DNA from: Actinomycetota bacterium
GTDB taxonomy: Bacteria; Actinomycetota; Actinomycetes; S36-B12
Assembly: GCA_027729805.1 (NCBI GenBank)
Contig: JAQCEO010000007.1
Location: 1 to 50,854, forward strand
Direction of reading: 5' to 3'
Length of the DNA stretch: 50,854 bases
This document shows, in pieces, positions 41,564 to 50,854 of the stretch. Under the pieces are notes generated by a model. That model was not told where the DNA came from and made no database searches. It saw only the letters and a program-made list of their open reading frames with translations. Both the position numbers and the translations under genes were made by a program. How positions within the stretch are numbered: position 1 is the first letter of the stretch; each line of letters starts with the position of its first letter.

Positions 41564-41974
41564 ATGGAGTTACTTCGTAAAGCATGCCAAATAATTCTTG
41601 GCGCAGGCCTGGCCTACGCTGGATTCACACACTTAACAACTAACCGCACTGAGTTTCAAGCGCAAGTCCCCGCGATCTTGCAGAGCCAAGCTGACTTTGT
41701 AGTCATCGCATCCGGTGTTGTGGAGATACTTCTTGGTATCTCGCTAATTGTTTTATTCAAATACCGAACCTACGTCGGTTGGATCGTCGCCGTATTTTTT
41801 CTTGCAATTTTCCCCGGCAACATCTCCCAATACATCAACGGGACAGATGCATTTGGATTAAACACCGATCAAGCACGTGCTATCCGCCTACTCTTTCAAC
41901 CCTTACTCGTGATTTGGGCACTATGGAGCACAGGCGCGTGGGCCAGTTACCGCGCCAGAAAAAGCACATCGTGA
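41564..41974 (+). CDS. DoxX-like small membrane protein
   Basis: 136 residues with four predicted helices. The N-terminus LLRKACQIILGAGLAYAGFT then HL, and the later GVVEILLGISLIVLFKYRTY and FFLAIFPGNISQYIN, match DoxX/DUF4870-type membrane proteins. Some DoxX relatives work with thiol or redox proteins, but no partner is nearby. Its stop overlaps the start of the decayed DUF2256 gene (GTGA). Confidence 0.75.
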   Translation: MELLRKACQIILGAGLAYAGFTHLTTNRTEFQAQVPAILQSQADFVVIASGVVEILLGISLIVLFKYRTYVGWIVAVFFLAIFPGNISQYINGTDAFGLNTDQARAIRLLFQPLLVIWALWSTGAWASYRARKSTS

Positions 41975-42127
41975 TAGCTAAAACCAAAAATGGTCTCGAA
42001 CCGAAAATCTGCCACCGATGCAATTCCATTTGAGTAGCGTAAGAAATGGGCTCGCGATTGGGAGAACGTGAAGCGCTGCTCAGAGAGATGTAAAGCGGGT
42101 AGGGGCCTTGACGGTGCCCCGAGTTGA
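41971..42127 (+). pseudogene. DUF2256 pseudogene (frameshift plus stop)
   Basis: GTG 41971 opens AKTKNGLEPKICHRCN, the DUF2256 N-terminus with its first CxxC. After the second cysteine two bases appear lost (AAT-TCCA-TTT where the N-R-P-F codons need two more). The reading then continues in the next frame as PFE, TAG in place of the invariant Trp codon, then RKKWARDWENVKRCSERCKA. Two independent lesions mean no full protein. The second zinc knuckle (CSERC) is otherwise intact, so decay is recent. Confidence 0.8.
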
Positions 42128-42146
42128 TTGGACATTCTAATCGGAC

Positions 42147-44621
42147 TTAGATACCCGTTACCTTTTCGTTGGCTGGGTCATACATAGGCCGAAGTGAAGT
42201 TATGGCTGGCACTTTGAGCCCGGCCACATCAACCTCCCAAGTGCCACCGGTTAAGTAATCTGCGGTTATCGGCTCGGTTGCGTCGACCATCGCCAGCCCA
42301 ACAGCGCCGCCGAGGGTGTGACCGTAACTACCGGCGCGCACATAGCCAACTACCTCGCCATCGCGCATGAGGATCTCACCGTGATAGAGCAACGGTAATG
42401 GGTCCAAGAGGCGCACCTGAACAAGGCGCCGGCGCAGTGGTCCGGCGTTTTTTAGCTTTAGGGCGGCGTCACGTCCGATGAAAGCACTTTCCTTATCCCA
42501 AGCAACCGCGAAGCCAAGGCCAGCTTCGAGTACTGAATCGGTGTTGTCGATGTCATGCCCGTAGTCGCGATAAGCCTTTTCCATTCGCAAACTGGCCAGG
42601 GATTTGAGCCCGCAATGGACGAGTTGGACTTGGTTGCCGGCCTCGCACAGCCGTTCGTAGGCGTGTACGGCTTGTTCGGTGGGGATGTAAAGCTCATAAC
42701 CTAGTTCACCGACATAGGTGATTCGGATGCACAGCGCGCGGGCGAAGCCAAGGTCAATTTCACGGGCGGTGCGATAGGGGAAGGCGCTGTTGGACATATC
42801 CGCTGTTGTCACAGCCTGCAGGAGTTCGCGGGAGCGGGGGCCATGAATATTGAATTGGGCGTAGCCAGAAGTCACATCGGTGACGGTGGCGGCAAAGTCT
42901 TTGCCGTGGCGCGTTAACCACTGAAGAACTTGGCCGTGCGCCGTATCAGATGCCACCACGAAGAACTTATTGTTGGCAAGTTTGGTGACCGTAAGGTCAG
43001 CCTCGATGGTGCCTGAGTCGTTAAGCCACTGGGTGTAGGTAATGACGCCATCGGCGCCGTTTACCGCGTTAGCCGATACGTAGTCCAAGAGCGCCCCGGC
43101 CTGCTCGCCTTGGACCAAGAACTTTGACATGAAACTCATGTCCATGAACCCGACGCCTTCGCGAATGGCTTGGTGTTCTACTGCCCAGGAGTCAAACCAA
43201 TGCGGTCGGCCCCAGGTGAGTTCGCCGGTCTCGGCGAGTGCGCCGGGTGGGGCGTACCAATCGGCGCCCTCCCAGCCGCTGACATCGCGGAAGTAAGCCC
43301 CGCGCTCTTTGAGCAGGTGATGTATTGGTGAGCGCTTGACACCACGTGCGGTGGTTACGGTGCGGCCGGGATAGTGGGTTTGGTACACGAGCCCGAGAGT
43401 TTCTACGGTGCGCTCAGCGCGGTACCGGGGATTTCGCTGGTGGGGCAGCGCGCGATTGATATTGAAACCTGTGACATCAACATCGGGCTTACCGGTGATG
43501 ATCCAGTGGGCGACCACGCGCCCGACACCGCCGCCGGTGAGGATGCCGACCGAGTTCATGCCAGCGGCAACAAAGTAATTGCGGATTCCGGGTGCCTCGC
43601 CGATGAAGGGTTTTAGATCCGGGGTGAAGGATTCAGGTCCGCAAAAAAACTTTCGGATCCCAGTTTCAAGGGAGATCGGCACCCGTTGCATGGCACGTTC
43701 TAGGTATGGGCCCATGCGATCCCAGTCCGGCTGGATTTCGCCGAAGGAAAAGTCTTCGGGAATCGAATCCACATTCCACGGTGCGCAGACTGGCTCAAAG
43801 AGCCCGATCATCAAGCCGCCGCCCTCCTCGCGGTAGTAGGCGTGCGCGGATGGGTCCTCGAAAACCGGAAGGCTTGAGTCGATGCCAGCGATGGGCTCGG
43901 TGATCAGGTAGTAATGCTCGGCGGCCTGTAGTGGAATGTTAACGCCGTGCCCTTGACCGAATTGGCGGGCCCACATCCCGGTGCAGTTGACGACGTAGTC
44001 ACATTCGATATCACCTAATGCGGTTGTTACCGAGCGCACTTGCTCACCTGTTACTTTCACTCCGGTTGCTGCGACTTCTTCAATAATTTGTATCCCGTGC
44101 GCGCGAGCCCCTTTAGCCAACGCCATCGTGACGTCAACCGGATTCACGCGGCCGTCACCTGGAACATAAAAACCCGCCACTAAACCATTGACATCGGCAA
44201 TCGGAAACCGGTCGGAGATCTCCCGCGGGCTGATCTCATGGACTTCAAGTCCGCAGAGCCGATTGAATGCGGCCACCCGTCGATATTCCTCGAGGCGGTC
44301 CTTATCGGCCGCGGCTTCGATGAATCCAGCCGGGTTGAAGCCGGTGGCTTGACCGGTCTTGGCTTCCAGGTCGCGATAGAGCTGGCGGGTATAAAGGCGC
44401 ATCTGCATTGAGGTCTCGGAGAAGGTGCCAAAGCAGGTCATCAGGCCAGCGGCATGCCAGGTGGTGCCCGAGGTCAATTTGTCGCGCTCGAGCAAAACTA
44501 CGTCGGTCCAGCCGGCCTCGGCCAGGTGGTAGGCCACCGAACTGCCGATGACCCCGCCGCCGATGATCACTACTTGGGCGCGGCCTGGCAATGTCGTTTT
44601 GGACGGGGCGGGCCTGGGCAT
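42147..44621 (-). CDS. Dimethylglycine/sarcosine dehydrogenase-like FAD and folate enzyme
   Basis: 824 residues from ATG 44621 (a GTG five codons earlier is possible). Domains in order: FAD-binding DAO domain (VVIIGGGVIGSSVAYHLAEA, about 17-36; LLERDKLTSGTTWHAAGLM near 43 with the flavin-linked His/Trp region), FAO_M linker near 395-450, GCV_T aminomethyltransferase (FMDMSFMSKFLVQG near 490; LRMEKAYRDYGHDI near 683) and GCV_T C-terminal barrel. The enzyme demethylates dimethylglycine, sarcosine or similar N-methyl compounds, passing formaldehyde equivalents to tetrahydrofolate. A related remnant lies 1.2 kb downstream. Confidence 0.9.
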   Translation of the reverse strand: MPRPAPSKTTLPGRAQVVIIGGGVIGSSVAYHLAEAGWTDVVLLERDKLTSGTTWHAAGLMTCFGTFSETSMQMRLYTRQLYRDLEAKTGQATGFNPAGFIEAAADKDRLEEYRRVAAFNRLCGLEVHEISPREISDRFPIADVNGLVAGFYVPGDGRVNPVDVTMALAKGARAHGIQIIEEVAATGVKVTGEQVRSVTTALGDIECDYVVNCTGMWARQFGQGHGVNIPLQAAEHYYLITEPIAGIDSSLPVFEDPSAHAYYREEGGGLMIGLFEPVCAPWNVDSIPEDFSFGEIQPDWDRMGPYLERAMQRVPISLETGIRKFFCGPESFTPDLKPFIGEAPGIRNYFVAAGMNSVGILTGGGVGRVVAHWIITGKPDVDVTGFNINRALPHQRNPRYRAERTVETLGLVYQTHYPGRTVTTARGVKRSPIHHLLKERGAYFRDVSGWEGADWYAPPGALAETGELTWGRPHWFDSWAVEHQAIREGVGFMDMSFMSKFLVQGEQAGALLDYVSANAVNGADGVITYTQWLNDSGTIEADLTVTKLANNKFFVVASDTAHGQVLQWLTRHGKDFAATVTDVTSGYAQFNIHGPRSRELLQAVTTADMSNSAFPYRTAREIDLGFARALCIRITYVGELGYELYIPTEQAVHAYERLCEAGNQVQLVHCGLKSLASLRMEKAYRDYGHDIDNTDSVLEAGLGFAVAWDKESAFIGRDAALKLKNAGPLRRRLVQVRLLDPLPLLYHGEILMRDGEVVGYVRAGSYGHTLGGAVGLAMVDATEPITADYLTGGTWEVDVAGLKVPAITSLRPMYDPANEKVTGI

Positions 44622-44690
44622 AGCGCAGGATCGCACAGGTGCCCCGGCAGGCGCATCCGGGTACGGATATCTTCAAGGTGGTCGCGAAGT

Positions 44691-44696
44691 TAGAGT
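44691..44696 (+). promoter_or_regulatory. -10 hexamer TAGAGT of leaderless eno promoter
   Basis: TAGAGT, 6 nt, then ATG 44703. No ribosome-binding site is visible. Confidence 0.5.
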
Positions 44697-44699
44697 TAG

Positions 44700-45980
<1,281 letters not shown>

Positions 45981-46010
45981 TTCCCCTGTGATTCGTGGGA
46001 CTATCGAGGC

Positions 46011-46436
46011 GTGAGTTCCGGAAGTCAACTACTGGCACCAAAGCAGCGTGGGTCCCTAACCGGGCGCGCGGCGATTTTGGCTCTAGTTTTTGGCCTCTTG
46101 CTTCTCACTTTGGCGGTTCCGGTGCGCACGTGGTTCGCCCAACGCGCTGAGATCTCCGGGCTCCAAGCCAATGTCGCCGCAGCCCGCGACCGGGTGGCCG
46201 AATTGCAAATCCTGCAAGAACGCTGGACTGACCCGGCATTTGTGGTGGCCGAGGCCCGGCGTCGGCTGCATTTTGTAATGCCAGGTGAAGTCGGTTACAC
46301 CACTCTCGGTGCAGCTGCGCTTCCGGGTGCAGTGCCGGAACAGGCGGGGAGCCCGGGCTCTTGGTACGACAAGCTGTGGACGGCACTGGGCCAAGCCGAT
46401 CAGGGAGTGCAGTTGCAAGTGCCCACCGTCCCGTAG
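46011..46436 (+). CDS. ftsB: FtsB/DivIC septum-formation protein
   Basis: 141 residues from GTG 46011. One transmembrane helix (ILALVFGLLLLTLAVPVRTW, about 22-41) and a coiled coil (QRAEISGLQANVAAARDRVA then ELQILQERWTD) with the conserved end DPAFVVAEARRRLHFVMPGE. It bridges FtsL and FtsQ in the divisome. The conserved DUF501 and ppx genes that follow ftsB in many actinobacteria are missing here. Confidence 0.93.
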   Translation: MSSGSQLLAPKQRGSLTGRAAILALVFGLLLLTLAVPVRTWFAQRAEISGLQANVAAARDRVAELQILQERWTDPAFVVAEARRRLHFVMPGEVGYTTLGAAALPGAVPEQAGSPGSWYDKLWTALGQADQGVQLQVPTVP

Positions 46437-46453
46437 TTGCGAGCCCCTGGTGA

Positions 46454-46621
46454 TTACGTTAGAAAAGTAGCAAGGTCGCGAGAGGGTTCGGGCAGGTCGT
46501 TGGCAATCTTTAGCCAGACGATGCCCAGGGGATCGCCTAAGCGAGCACGGCGTCCGGGAACTTTGCCGGGCTCCCTGCAAATGCCGGTGAATTCCGGCCC
46601 AAATCGGCGGATCGTGGCCAC
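46454..46621 (-). CDS. Candidate small basic protein, unknown
   Basis: 55 codons from GTG 46621 to TAA 46454-46456 in the 340-bp gap between ftsB and clpC. The translation (ATIRRFGPEFTGICREPGKV then PGRRARLGDPLGIVWLKIAN and DLPEPSRDLATFLT) has well-mixed, soluble composition with a basic centre. A stop lies directly before the GTG, so the start is fixed, but no ribosome-binding site is seen. A ClgR-box candidate lies 12 bp upstream. Not recognised. Confidence 0.35.
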   Translation of the reverse strand: MATIRRFGPEFTGICREPGKVPGRRARLGDPLGIVWLKIANDLPEPSRDLATFLT

Positions 46622-46633
46622 TTAGCGGGCATT

Positions 46634-46647
46634 GTTCGCGCTTGGCG
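46634..46647 (+). promoter_or_regulatory. ClgR-box candidate upstream of clpC
   Basis: GTTCGC-GCTTG-GCG matches the GTTCGC-N5-GCG motif reported for the actinobacterial activator ClgR, and the right side continues TAC (GTTCGC versus GCGTAC, one mismatch from symmetry). It is about 130 bp before the clpC ATG. ClgR activates clp genes under protein stress. Confidence 0.55.
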
Positions 46648-46779
46648 TACGCAAAACCGGAAAGATCCTCACGAAAGTGGGTTGTACTGGACATGATGGT
46701 TTAGGGATCTGCGGTTACCATGGGGTCCTGAGCCAATAGTGGCTGGCAAAGTAACTTGTATACAGACGGAGTGTGAGCG

Positions 46780-49284
46780 ATGTTCGAAAGGTTTACCGAC
46801 CGGGCGCGACGGGTTGTCGTGCTCGCTCAAGAAGAAGCCCGGATGTTGAACCACAACTACATCGGCACCGAGCACATCCTCCTCGGCCTGATCCACGAGG
46901 GCGAGGGCGTTGCCGCCAAAGCACTCGAAAGCTTGGGTATCTCCCTAGAGGCGGTGCGCCAACAGGTTGAAGAAATCATCGGCCAAGGGCAGCAGGCGCC
47001 CAGTGGGCATATTCCTTTCACCCCCCGTGCCAAAAAGGTTCTAGAACTCTCACTTCGCGAAGCACTTCAACTAGGTCACAACTACATCGGTACCGAGCAC
47101 ATTCTGCTGGGCTTGATCCGTGAGGGCGAAGGTGTCGCGGCTCAGGTACTCGTGAAGTTAGGCGCCGATCTGAACCGGGTGCGCCAACAGGTGATCCAGC
47201 TACTGAGTGGGTACCAAGGCAAGGAGCCGGCGACCGCTGGTGGCCCCGCCGAAGGTACGCCGTCCACTTCACTTGTTCTCGACCAGTTCGGCCGCAACCT
47301 CACCGCCGCGGCACGTGAAGGCAAACTCGATCCCGTTATCGGGCGCGATAAAGAGATTGAGCGGGTGATGCAGGTACTGTCGCGGCGCACTAAGAACAAT
47401 CCGGTGCTGATCGGGGAGCCCGGCGTGGGCAAGACCGCGATTGTCGAAGGGCTGGCCCAGAACATCATCAAGGGCGAAGTTCCTGAGACTTTGACCGACA
47501 AGCAGATCTACACCCTCGACTTAGGTGCCCTTGTTGCCGGGTCGCGTTACCGCGGTGATTTCGAGGAGCGACTGAAGAAGGTACTAAAGGAGATCCGCAC
47601 CCGGGGCGACATCATTTTGTTCATCGATGAAATGCACACCCTTGTTGGTGCCGGCGCGGCTGAAGGCGCCATTGATGCGGCGAGCATTTTGAAGCCGATG
47701 CTCGCACGCGGTGAGCTGCAGACAATCGGCGCCACCACTTTGGACGAGTATCGCAAGCATGTTGAGAAAGACGCGGCTCTAGAGCGTCGCTTCGCGCCCA
47801 TTCAGGTCCAAGCACCAGATGTTCCACACACCGTTGAGATTCTGCGGGGCCTACGTGATCGCTATGAGTCACATCATCGGGTATCTATTACCGACGGCGC
47901 GCTTGAAGCAGCAGCACGGTTGTCGGATCGCTACATCTCTGATCGGCAATTACCGGACAAGGCAATTGACCTGATCGACGAGGCTGGTTCGCGGCTGCGG
48001 ATCCGCCGGATGACCGCGCCGCCGGATCTGCGTGCTTTCGATGATCGTATCGCCGATGTGCGCAAGGAGAAGGAATCAGCGATCGACGGCCAAGACTTCG
48101 AGAAGGCCGCTGCACTGCGCGACGATGAGAAGAATTTGCTCGCGGAGAAGGCCACACGCGAACGGGAGTGGAAATCAGGTGACCTTGACGTCGTTGCTGA
48201 AGTTGATGAGCGCCTAATCGGCGAGGTGCTGGCCCTGATGACCGGTATCCCGGTTACCGACCTCACCGAGGATGACATCGCTCGGTTGCTCCGGATGGAG
48301 GAGGAACTCCATAAGCGCCTTGTGGGTCAAGAGCAGGCGGTAATTGCCCTTTCGAAGGCAATTCGCCGCACGCGTGCCGGCTTGAAGGACCCGAAGCGAC
48401 CGTCCGGTTCATTTATCTTCGCCGGCCCCTCCGGCGTTGGCAAAACCGAATTGAGTAAGACGCTCGCAGAGTTCTTGTTTGGCGATGCCGATGCACTTAT
48501 TGCCCTTGACATGAGCGAGTATTCGGAGCGCCATACTGCTTCTCGGCTGTTTGGCTCACCGCCAGGCTACGTGGGATATGACGAGGGTGGGCAACTAACC
48601 GAGAAGGTGCGCCGCAAGCCGTTCTCGGTGGTGCTGTTCGATGAAATCGAAAAGGCTCATCCGGACATCTTCAATACCTTGCTGCAGGTTCTTGAAGAAG
48701 GCCGGCTGACTGATGCCCAAGGCCGGATGATCGATTTCAAGAACACCGTCATCATTATGACTACCAACCTAGGTAGTCGCGACGTCTCCAAGGGTGTACT
48801 GCTTGGCTTCGCTCCAGAAAATGATGATGATAGTGCTTATGAGCGGATGAAGGCGAAGGTTCAGCAAGAACTCAAGCAGCACTTCCGGCCGGAGTTCTTG
48901 AACCGGATCGATGACACCATCGTGTTCCACCAGTTGACCGAGGCTGAGATCGTCAAGATTGTCGACCTGATGGTTGCGGCGTTGGATCTGCGCTTGCAGG
49001 ACATGAACATGGGCATCGAGTTGACGACAGCCGCGAAGGCGTTGCTAGCTGAGCGCGGCTATGACCCGGTAATGGGTGCGCGTCCGCTTCGCCGCACCAT
49101 CCAGCGTGACCTTGAGGACCCACTGAGTGAAAAGATGCTGTTCGGTGAGATGCCGCAGGGGTCAATCGTGGTAGTCGACGTCACGGGTGAGGGCGCTGAT
49201 CGGGAGTTCGTTTTTACCGCGACCCCAAAGACTGAGCTCCCTGATGCCCCACCGATCGAAGCCGCTGATACCGCCGCGGAATAA
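46780..49284 (+). CDS. clpC: ATP-dependent Clp protease ATP-binding subunit ClpC
   Basis: 834 residues. Two Clp_N repeats (1-75 and 77-150, each starting around [16 protein letters not shown]), first AAA+ with GEPGVGKT (212-219), a UVR motif ([19 protein letters not shown] near 441) in the middle domain, second AAA+ with GPSGVGKT (549-556), [11 protein letters not shown] near 623 and the C-terminal small domain. It unfolds substrates for ClpP and is the essential Clp chaperone of actinobacteria. GGAG lies 9 nt before the ATG. Confidence 0.97.
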   Translation: MFERFTDRARRVVVLAQEEARMLNHNYIGTEHILLGLIHEGEGVAAKALESLGISLEAVRQQVEEIIGQGQQAPSGHIPFTPRAKKVLELSLREALQLGHNYIGTEHILLGLIREGEGVAAQVLVKLGADLNRVRQQVIQLLSGYQGKEPATAGGPAEGTPSTSLVLDQFGRNLTAAAREGKLDPVIGRDKEIERVMQVLSRRTKNNPVLIGEPGVGKTAIVEGLAQNIIKGEVPETLTDKQIYTLDLGALVAGSRYRGDFEERLKKVLKEIRTRGDIILFIDEMHTLVGAGAAEGAIDAASILKPMLARGELQTIGATTLDEYRKHVEKDAALERRFAPIQVQAPDVPHTVEILRGLRDRYESHHRVSITDGALEAAARLSDRYISDRQLPDKAIDLIDEAGSRLRIRRMTAPPDLRAFDDRIADVRKEKESAIDGQDFEKAAALRDDEKNLLAEKATREREWKSGDLDVVAEVDERLIGEVLALMTGIPVTDLTEDDIARLLRMEEELHKRLVGQEQAVIALSKAIRRTRAGLKDPKRPSGSFIFAGPSGVGKTELSKTLAEFLFGDADALIALDMSEYSERHTASRLFGSPPGYVGYDEGGQLTEKVRRKPFSVVLFDEIEKAHPDIFNTLLQVLEEGRLTDAQGRMIDFKNTVIIMTTNLGSRDVSKGVLLGFAPENDDDSAYERMKAKVQQELKQHFRPEFLNRIDDTIVFHQLTEAEIVKIVDLMVAALDLRLQDMNMGIELTTAAKALLAERGYDPVMGARPLRRTIQRDLEDPLSEKMLFGEMPQGSIVVVDVTGEGADREFVFTATPKTELPDAPPIEAADTAAE

Positions 49285-49324
49285 TAAGGAACCAGTGAAG
49301 TAGCAACGAGGAGGGGCCACCGAT

Positions 49325-49801
49325 ATGCGCGGCCCCTTGATCCCAGGAATGCGGGAGTTTGATAGTCCCCGCAAGAAGAACCCGGTAATCATCTGGGTGG
49401 TCCTTGGATTGGTAGTGCTAGCTGGGGTCATCTTCCTTGGGCTGGGGGTTTTCGCCGCCGCGGGCCCATTTCGTCAACTTGGGTTAGTTACTGAGAAATT
49501 GGAGCCACTGGCTTTTCGGCCCACCATAATCGAGACCGTGGCGCAAATTTCGGTTGCGCTACCCGCCGGTGGCCTATGTGCCGACGATGTGGTGGATATT
49601 TCACTTGCTGAGGACTCCGATACGGTTTATGTGGGCGCGTCGGTAACCACCCCCCGTAACATCAGTTGCCCAGCAGTGGGCCTAAGTGCCGATCAAGTGT
49701 GGGTTGATGTGCAGTTGATTGATCCGTTGGGGCAGCGCCAAGTGGTGCGCGCTGATGATAGGCAGGTGCTGTCGCGGGAGAGTTCGACCGGCTTGGGCTA
49801 A
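49325..49801 (+). CDS. Single-pass membrane protein, unknown
   Basis: 158 residues with a strong GAGGAGG ribosome-binding site. A short cytoplasmic stretch (MREFDSPRKKNPV) leads to one helix (about 19-42) and an exported domain of about 110 residues with two cysteines (Cys79 and Cys115) that could pair. The domain is beta-rich and similar in feel to small secreted-domain proteins following clpC, but no family was recognised. It lies 40 bp after clpC and is likely co-transcribed. Confidence 0.68.
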   Translation: MRGPLIPGMREFDSPRKKNPVIIWVVLGLVVLAGVIFLGLGVFAAAGPFRQLGLVTEKLEPLAFRPTIIETVAQISVALPAGGLCADDVVDISLAEDSDTVYVGASVTTPRNISCPAVGLSADQVWVDVQLIDPLGQRQVVRADDRQVLSRESSTGLG

Positions 49802-49952
49802 GAGCGCTCCCTAAGGTGCTCTCCGCTGGTGCCAGGAACTTTGTTCGCCTGCTACCAGTGTCCCTTGCCCCGCGCTGCTGCCACCTAGAGTGTTCGAGTC
49901 CACTCTCCGCAAACAACCGACCCCAAACCAACAGCGGTCAGGGGCCAGCAAC

Positions 49953-49968
49953 GGGGTTTAAACACCCC
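49953..49968 (+). terminator. Short hairpin after the clpC cluster
   Basis: GGGGT-TTAAAC-ACCCC, a 5-bp stem in the 329-bp stretch 49802-50130, which otherwise holds no gene that I can support. There is no T-run. Confidence 0.3.
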
Positions 49969-50117
49969 ACCTAACGGCCGTGGCCCGGATTACGTAGGCG
50001 CGCATTTCGGTCTCCTAACCGACTAAAAATCAAGATTTCGCCGCGAAAACACCCGCATTCAGCCGATTTTGGGCCAAGGTGCACCCGGATGGTTGCACCT
50101 GCGGGCTGGGGGACCGA

Positions 50118-50123
50118 TACCGT
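50118..50123 (+). promoter_or_regulatory. -10 hexamer TACCGT of leaderless promoter
   Basis: TACCGT, 7 nt, then GTG 50131. Confidence 0.45.
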
Positions 50124-50130
50124 TTGGCAG

Positions 50131-50760
50131 GTGAGCGGAGTTGTGCACCCGATGGGGCCGGAGCCCCCTTGGGTCTACTGGCTGCGCCGGGGCATCATCT
50201 TGTTAGCGGTGCTGACGTTGGTCATCGGTGCGTACTGGCTCATCACCGGCCGCGGGTCAGCTGGCACGGATTTGACATCAGGCGGCGTGGCGCCAACTGC
50301 TCAACCTTCGACCGCGCCCTCGACTCCTGCAACAGCCTCGGCTGAGCCTGCGACGCCAACTGACTGCACAGATAGCGCAATCGTGGTCGAAGCGAGTAGC
50401 GATTCCAGCAAATATGTTGTCGGTGACACCCCGCAACTGACTTTGACAATTGGCAATATCGGTGACGTTTCCTGCTTGCGTGACGTTGGCCCTAAAGCCA
50501 ATGAGTTGGAGATCACGTCGGGCGGGTACCACGTCTGGTCGAGTGACGACTGCAATGCGAGCAACAAGAGCAAGATCGCGGTCCTAAAGCCGGGTGAGAA
50601 AGTTGCTTCTAGTATCATCTGGGATGGGAAAACCACCCAAAAGAGTTGCCCGGGTGACGGCAAGTTGGCAAAACAGGGGCGTTATGACCTCATCGCTAGA
50701 AATGGTGACGTCAAGAGCGAGAAGGCCAAGTTCTCACTTACCAAGGAAAAGAAGTCGTGA
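50131..50760 (+). CDS. Membrane-anchored actinobacterial conserved protein (DUF4232-like fold)
   Basis: 209 residues from GTG 50131 (chosen by promoter spacing; an in-frame ATG at 50089 gives 14 more residues lacking similarity). A cytoplasmic PEPPWVYWLRRGI opening leads to one helix (about 19-38), a Ser/Thr/Pro/Ala linker rich in potential O-mannosylation sites (about 50-80), and an exported immunoglobulin-like domain (KYVVGDTPQLTLTIGNIGDV near 93-112) with four cysteines (DCTD, SCLR, DDCN, KSCP), likely two disulfides. Such domains act in cell-envelope binding; the role is unknown. Pmt in this window could modify the linker. Confidence 0.75.
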   Translation: MSGVVHPMGPEPPWVYWLRRGIILLAVLTLVIGAYWLITGRGSAGTDLTSGGVAPTAQPSTAPSTPATASAEPATPTDCTDSAIVVEASSDSSKYVVGDTPQLTLTIGNIGDVSCLRDVGPKANELEITSGGYHVWSSDDCNASNKSKIAVLKPGEKVASSIIWDGKTTQKSCPGDGKLAKQGRYDLIARNGDVKSEKAKFSLTKEKKS

Positions 50761-50854
50761 CGGTGGATCGGCGGCAATTGTGAGCGGTGGATTATCCAAG
50801 CTGTCGTACCGTTCAACGGACTCGGTGCTGTCGGTGTATTCAAAGAACTCGGCT
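50734..50854 (-). CDS. Possible 3' end of a convergent gene (partial)
   Basis: 39 codons stay open from the window edge to TGA 50734-50736 on the minus strand (AEFFEYTDSTESVERYDSLD then NPPLTIAADPPSRLLFLGK). Composition is protein-like and no plus-strand start follows the preceding gene. It overlaps that gene's end by 27 nt, which is unusual. The family cannot be judged from this fragment. Confidence 0.3.
   Translation of the reverse strand, partial: AEFFEYTDSTESVERYDSLDNPPLTIAADPPSRLLFLGK

Overview
The window reads as part of the chromosome of an uncultured, moderately GC-rich member of the Actinomycetota. The evidence is gene content and order. A Pmt-type mannosyltransferase diverges from rsmI-metG-tatD-ksgA-ispE. 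glmU-prs-rplY-pth, then mfd, mazG, eno and ftsB follow, as do 5-FTHF cyclo-ligase, galU, an acetyltransferase and a SepX/GlpR-type membrane protein. This matches, from memory, the Mycobacterium tuberculosis Rv0985c-Rv1024 block. Expected members are missing: the gephyrin-like Glp/MoeA gene between galU and the acetyltransferase, rpfB between tatD and ksgA, an intact mscL, and the usual genes after ftsB. Many first genes start 6-7 nt after a TANNNT hexamer with no Shine-Dalgarno sequence. This pattern of leaderless actinobacterial transcripts was used here to fix several starts.

Layout. 0-12.7 kb: a ZIP-like membrane protein, tRNA-Arg, a TlpA lipoprotein, a cupin and a GlcD-type oxidase; an opposing pair (a protein annotated as glycosylase and a saccharopine-dehydrogenase-like enzyme); a class-III aminotransferase; an mscL remnant, a SAF-domain protein and a Ruc/FmdB-family zinc protein under a perfect CIRCE (HrcA) operator; two FluC fluoride channels; an SDR; then the conserved cyclo-ligase/galU/SepX block. 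12.8-18.7 kb: next to tRNA-Ala lies a compact sugar-catabolism island. It holds a DeoR regulator, an alpha/beta hydrolase, a sugar-phosphate isomerase, a Gfo/Idh/MocA dehydrogenase, a ROK kinase and, divergently, a pentulose-phosphate-3-epimerase-like protein. Its genes are joined by 4-bp overlaps and its edges carry broken genes (a TetR fragment and a cupin isomerase with an internal deletion). No transporter or integrase is visible.

18.8-39.5 kb: the housekeeping backbone (protein mannosylation, rRNA methylation, tRNA charging, isoprenoid synthesis, cell-wall nucleotide sugar synthesis, PRPP, ribosomal L25, peptidyl-tRNA hydrolase, CysQ, Mfd, MazG, a DUF885 protein). It is interrupted by a MarR regulator and a desaturase-TetR pair with visible operator candidates. 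39.5-44.6 kb: a zone of acquired and decaying genes. It has a sorbosone-dehydrogenase-like protein, a tRNA-like fragment, a C-terminal remnant of a dimethylglycine-dehydrogenase-like gene, two small membrane proteins, a DUF2256 pseudogene with a frameshift and a stop, and an intact dimethylglycine/sarcosine-dehydrogenase-like gene. 44.7-50.9 kb: eno, ftsB, clpC with a ClgR-box candidate upstream, and two single-pass membrane proteins.

The most noteworthy items are the sugar island with its atypical epimerase and kinase, the cluster of gene fossils, the CIRCE-controlled Ruc homologue, the rplY leader that can sequester its own ribosome-binding site, and an L25 protein whose usual C-terminal domain is replaced by an alanine-rich tail.
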